DNA of 64,000 nt from Zavarzinia compransoris. GTDB lineage: Bacteria > Pseudomonadota > Alphaproteobacteria > Zavarziniales > Zavarziniaceae. Of the stretch, positions 62,860 to 64,000 are shown piece by piece. The stretch spans positions 332 to 64,331 of the forward strand of contig NZ_QGLF01000006.1 in NCBI RefSeq assembly GCF_003173055.1. Reading direction: 5' to 3'. The notes under the pieces are model-generated. The model ran no database searches and was not told the origin of the DNA. It saw only the letters and a program-made list of their open reading frames with translations. The number at the start of each line of letters is the position of its first letter. Position 1 is the stretch's first letter. The translations under genes were made by a program, and so were the position numbers.

Positions 62860-63096
62860 ATGACCGACAGCGACATCATCACCATCCCCGGTGCCGGCAG
62901 CTGCCCCATGCCGACCGATCTCGAAGGCATCATCGAAGCCCTGTCCCACGATGTGGCCCGCATGAACGAAACCATCCGCAAGGCCATGGCTGCCGGCGCC
63001 ATCGTCGAGATCAAGCGGACCGACCGGGTCCATTCCGGCGACGGCCGCTGGGCGGACCAGATGAGCCCGGTGGTCAATCTCAATCGCGCCCGCTGA
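62860..63096 (+). CDS. Small conserved-looking protein of unknown function upstream of glcB
   Basis: This 78-residue cytoplasmic protein starts at ATG 62860 with GGAG seven bases ahead. Its codon use is like its neighbours and the start is well marked, so it is probably real. It is amphipathic (SHDVARMNETIRKAMAAGAIVEIKRTDRVH), with two Pro-containing N-terminal segments and one Cys at residue 15; no domain is recognised. It lies between the ScfR regulator 2 promoter and glcB and ends just before a strong terminator. It may be a leader-type gene or a small partner of malate synthase or of the regulator; nothing in the sequence decides this. Confidence 0.62.
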   Translation: MTDSDIITIPGAGSCPMPTDLEGIIEALSHDVARMNETIRKAMAAGAIVEIKRTDRVHSGDGRWADQMSPVVNLNRAR

Positions 63097-63113
63097 CCCA
63101 TTCTTCGCGCACT

Positions 63114-63147
63114 GCCGCCGGGGCCCCCACCCCGGCGGCTTTTTTTT
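63114..63147 (+). terminator. Intrinsic terminator directly upstream of glcB
   Basis: GCCGCCGGGG (63114-63123) pairs perfectly with CCCCGGCGGC (63130-63139) around a 6-nt loop, followed by eight T (63140-63147). It ends 11 bp before the glcB ATG and touches its GAGG ribosome-binding site. Transcripts from the upstream promoter should therefore be partly or wholly stopped before glcB, pointing to attenuation or to a separate glcB promoter. Confidence 0.88.
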
Positions 63148-63158
63148 GAGGATCGCCC

Positions 63159-64000
63159 ATGACATCCCGCGTTACCCGCCATCGTCTCCAGGTCGCGGCC
63201 GAGCTTGCCGCCTTCATCGAGGACCGGGCCCTGCCGGGCACGGGCATCGAGGCCGGGGCCTTCTGGGCCGGCCTCGACGCCATCGCCCATGACCTCGCCC
63301 CGAAGAACAAGGCCCTGCTGGCGAAGCGCGACGACATCCAGGCCCAGATCGACGCCTGGCACCGGGCGAACGGCAAGGGCGACCTTGCCGCCTACAAGGC
63401 GTTCCTTTCCGGGATCGGCTATCTCGCCCCCGTGCCCGATCATGTCGCCATCGAGACCACGGGCATCGACACGGAAATCTCGGCCCAGGCCGGGCCCCAG
63501 CTCGTCGTGCCGGTGATGAATGCACGCTATGCCCTCAATGCCGTGAATGCCCGCTGGGGCAGTCTCTACGATGCCCTCTACGGCACCGATGCCATTCCCG
63601 AGACCGGCGGTGCCGAGAAGGGCAAGGGCTACAACCCGGCCCGGGGCGACAAGGTCATCGCCTATGCCCGCGACGTTCTCGACCTCGCCGCCCCGCTTGC
63701 CGGCGGCAGCCACAAGGATGCCCGCGGCTATGCCATCGCCGGCGGCGTCCTGGTCGCCGTCATGGGCGACGGCGAGATCGGCCTGGCCGATCCCGGCCAA
63801 TATGTCGGCTACAGCGGCCCGGTGGAGGCGCCCACCGCGATCCTGCTGGTCAACAACGGGCTGCACATCGAAATCCAGATCGACAAGACCCATCCCATCG
63901 GCAGCACCGATCCCGCCGGGGTCAAGGACCTGCTGGTGGAAGCGGCGCTGACCACGATCATGGACTGCGAGGATTCGGTCGCCGCGGTCGATGCGGCGGA
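63159..64000 (+). CDS. glcB: Malate synthase G (3' end outside window)
   Basis: The first 280 codons are present, starting at ATG 63159 with GAGG ahead. The enzyme condenses glyoxylate with acetyl-CoA to malate in the cytoplasm (glyoxylate cycle or glycolate use). Evidence is strong similarity to the GlcB N-terminal region: [80 protein letters not shown] and the following [14 protein letters not shown], which precedes the Mg/acetyl-CoA site. The frame is uninterrupted to the window edge. It lies behind a terminator and a 78-residue gene, divergent from ScfR regulator 2, so acyl-CoA-responsive control is likely. Confidence 0.95.
   Translation, partial: MTSRVTRHRLQVAAELAAFIEDRALPGTGIEAGAFWAGLDAIAHDLAPKNKALLAKRDDIQAQIDAWHRANGKGDLAAYKAFLSGIGYLAPVPDHVAIETTGIDTEISAQAGPQLVVPVMNARYALNAVNARWGSLYDALYGTDAIPETGGAEKGKGYNPARGDKVIAYARDVLDLAAPLAGGSHKDARGYAIAGGVLVAVMGDGEIGLADPGQYVGYSGPVEAPTAILLVNNGLHIEIQIDKTHPIGSTDPAGVKDLLVEAALTTIMDCEDSVAAVDAA

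Overview
The window comes from a GC-rich Gram-negative bacterium, most likely an alphaproteobacterium. The supporting features are TonB/outer-membrane biology, a KpsC/KpsE-type capsule system, two ScfR-type regulators, a pyruvate carboxylase, malate synthase G and a Zur-like ATGTTATAAC motif. I cannot name the genus from sequence alone. No rRNA, tRNA or CRISPR array was seen.

Region 1 (1-33103) is a surface-polysaccharide locus. It opens with the 3' part of a coiled-coil gene built on a 282-bp tandem repeat and a sulfotransferase-like gene (+ strand). A long block of mostly minus-strand genes follows: a low-GC galE, a GT4 glycosyltransferase, a sugar-nucleotide epimerase, a 1281-residue fusion of GT2 domains with a hexapeptide acyltransferase, fcl and gmd (GDP-L-fucose synthesis), an IS3 remnant, a translationally coupled trio (unknown protein, GT4 protein, GT4 protein), kpsC, another GT4, a 1255-residue triple GT4 and a TPR protein. 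From a divergent promoter region at about 26.9 kb, plus-strand genes encode a GT with a DUF4214 tail, a capsule-export (KpsE-like) protein fused to a catalytically dead hydrolase-like domain, a free intact paralogue of that hydrolase, and a GT4.

Region 2 (33.1-41.7 kb) holds an Old-Yellow-Enzyme-type oxidoreductase, an alpha/beta hydrolase with a divergent TetR regulator, and an OmpR/CpxR-type two-component system divergent from a MacAB-type efflux pump.

Region 3 (41.7-50.3 kb) is a predicted zinc-starvation locus. A TonB receptor, an exported membrane-anchored CobN-like protein, an ExbB/MotA-like channel protein and a DUF2149 protein form one minus-strand operon. A COG0523 (CobW-family) metal chaperone and a DUF1826 protein are divergent. 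Two nearly identical Zur-like boxes lie in the shared promoter, one per direction. Next to it, metE carries a cobalamin riboswitch and a hairpin that buries its ribosome-binding site.

Region 4 (53-64 kb) is central carbon metabolism: a hotdog thioesterase, acnA and pyc (overlapping), two ScfR-type XRE regulators, a 78-residue unknown protein followed by a strong terminator, and the start of glcB (malate synthase G). A 19-bp sequence plus TTTGCGAA motifs is shared by the thioesterase and pyc promoters, which suggests a small ScfR regulon for acyl-CoA, anaplerotic and glyoxylate metabolism.
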